A stretch of DNA of 5,970 bases from Anaerolineae bacterium (GTDB lineage Bacteria > Chloroflexota > Anaerolineae > Epilineales > JAHCIE01), in assembly GCA_026129385.1 (NCBI GenBank), contig JAHCIE010000211.1, positions 1 to 5,970 on the forward strand, in the 5' to 3' direction. The translations under genes were made by a program, and so were the position numbers. Below are positions 5,552 through 5,970 of this stretch, piece by piece (position 1 is the stretch's first letter; each line of letters begins with the position of its first letter). The notes below the pieces were generated by a model. That model did no database searches. It saw only the letters and a list, made by a program, of their open reading frames with translations, and had not been told where the DNA came from.

Positions 5552-5580
5552 TTTATATCACAATTCACGATGTTTGTCAA
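5552..5580 (-). promoter_or_regulatory. rpoD: Near-consensus sigma70 promoter of rpoD
   Basis: On the minus strand TTGACA (5580-5575) is perfect, the spacer is exactly 17 nt and the -10 is TATAAA (5557-5552), preceded by TGA so that it is also an extended -10. Transcription should start near 5545, giving a leader of about 197 nt to the ATG. It implies strong transcription by the housekeeping holoenzyme, so the gene would be read by its own product. Confidence 0.85.
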
Positions 5581-5612
5581 TGGAGTGAACAACAACAACA
5601 AGGTTTGGGAGC

Positions 5613-5642
5613 GACGGCGCGGGTGGGCCGCGCCGCGCCGTC
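5613..5642. repeat. GC-rich inverted repeat between the divergent rpoD and dnaK control regions
   Basis: GACGGCGCGG (5613-5622) and CCGCGCCGTC (5633-5642) are perfect 10-nt inverted arms with a 10-nt spacer. It sits about 33 bp upstream of the rpoD -35 and well upstream of dnaK. No T-tract follows on either side, so it is not a clear terminator. It may be an operator or an insulating structure; I cannot tell which. Confidence 0.5.
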
Positions 5643-5762
5643 TGTGGCGGCTCAGCATCGGGTCGCATCGGCGCGGCAACCTTTATAGTACGTCACTCAA
5701 CTTTATTGCGGATTTGCCTCGAAAGGAGGTAAGGGAAGGGAGGCAGCCCTCATCCAAAGGGT

Positions 5763-5781
5763 TGGTATCATCTGACTCAAG
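5763..5781 (+). promoter_or_regulatory. dnaK: Candidate dnaK promoter (extended -10) with an HspR-type half-site
   Basis: TGG followed by TATCAT (5763-5771) is an extended -10 with 5 of 6 matches in the hexamer; no good -35 is seen. Transcription would start near 5778, about 37 nt before the ATG. ACTCAAG at 5775-5781 equals the right half of the HAIR operator (CTTGAGT-N7-ACTCAAG) bound by the heat-shock repressor HspR, but the left half, GTTGGTA at 5761-5767, matches only 3 of 7. A related ACTCAA lies at 5695-5700, with CTTTATA seven bases before it overlapping another -10-like TATAGT (5684-5689). No CIRCE element was found. Confidence 0.35.
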
Positions 5782-5814
5782 ATTTCCTAGCGTAACTCTC
5801 TCCAGGAGGAACAA

Positions 5815-5970
5815 ATGGCTAAGGGTAAGGTGCTCGGGATCGATCTGGGCACGACGAACTCCGTCGTCGCGGTCATGGAAGGTGGCGACCCCGTCGTCAT
5901 CCCCAACGCGGAAGGCAGCCGCACGACGCCCTCCGTCGAGGCTTTCACCAAGAGCGGGGAGCGGCTGGTG
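5815..5970 (+). CDS. dnaK: Molecular chaperone DnaK (Hsp70), N-terminal fragment
   Basis: The first 52 residues are present and the gene continues beyond the right edge. GIDLGTTNSVVAVMEGG (8-24) is the phosphate-1 motif of the Hsp70 ATPase domain, and VIPNAEGSRTTPS (28-40) is the following conserved strand and loop. DnaK is the cytoplasmic ATP-dependent chaperone that works with DnaJ and GrpE. The start is certain: AGGAGGA (5804-5810) lies 4 nt before the ATG. Residue 42 is Glu, in TPSVEAF, where relatives I know have a hydrophobic residue such as Val or Ile. Downstream partners cannot be seen. The gene is divergent from rpoD, with 466 nt between the two start codons. Confidence 0.97.
   Translation, partial: MAKGKVLGIDLGTTNSVVAVMEGGDPVVIPNAEGSRTTPSVEAFTKSGERLV

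Noticed and set aside
5815..5970. A CIRCE (HrcA) element in front of dnaK
   Set aside because: Neither TTAGCACTC nor GAGTGCTAA, nor a close variant pair at 9-nt spacing, was found in 5349-5814.

Overview
The window looks like a chromosomal segment of a high-GC, free-living bacterium. The M29/M81 operon and the sigma gene are rich in G/C, especially at third codon positions. The domain order and short linker of the sigma factor, and the absence of a CIRCE element in front of dnaK, would fit Chloroflexota or a similar lineage. That taxonomic guess is weak and rests on general resemblance only.

Layout, left to right. (1) The 5' end of an nnr-like gene (NAD(P)HX repair) runs off the left edge on the minus strand. 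(2) A lower-GC stretch of about 770 nt holds a small membrane protein in which a CxxC pair at each end flanks a two-helix hairpin. (3) A strong promoter (TTGACC-N17-TACAAT) just after that gene drives a two-gene operon of unusual metallopeptidases: an M29 aminopeptidase and an M81/MlrC-family protein, 10 nt apart, closed by a perfect hairpin. (4) A 436-nt gap between convergent genes contains that hairpin, a possible 50-residue minus-strand ORF, a tandem array of four palindromes of the type TRTGA-N6-TSAYA at an exact 23-bp period, and the terminator hairpin of the sigma gene. (5) The primary sigma factor gene (rpoD/sigA) is on the minus strand, with a near-consensus promoter and a leader of about 200 nt that contains a terminator-like hairpin. 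(6) Divergent from it, the start of dnaK runs off the right edge.

Functionally the window combines housekeeping genes (metabolite repair, transcription initiation, chaperone) with a peptide-degradation operon. The M29 and M81 proteins are probably co-expressed and act on peptides in the cytoplasm. rpoD and dnaK are arranged back to back with separate control regions.

The parts least explained by known annotation are the 23-bp array in the convergent gap, with the small ORF it precedes, and the terminator-like element inside the rpoD leader. No RNA genes, CRISPR arrays or insertion sequences were seen.
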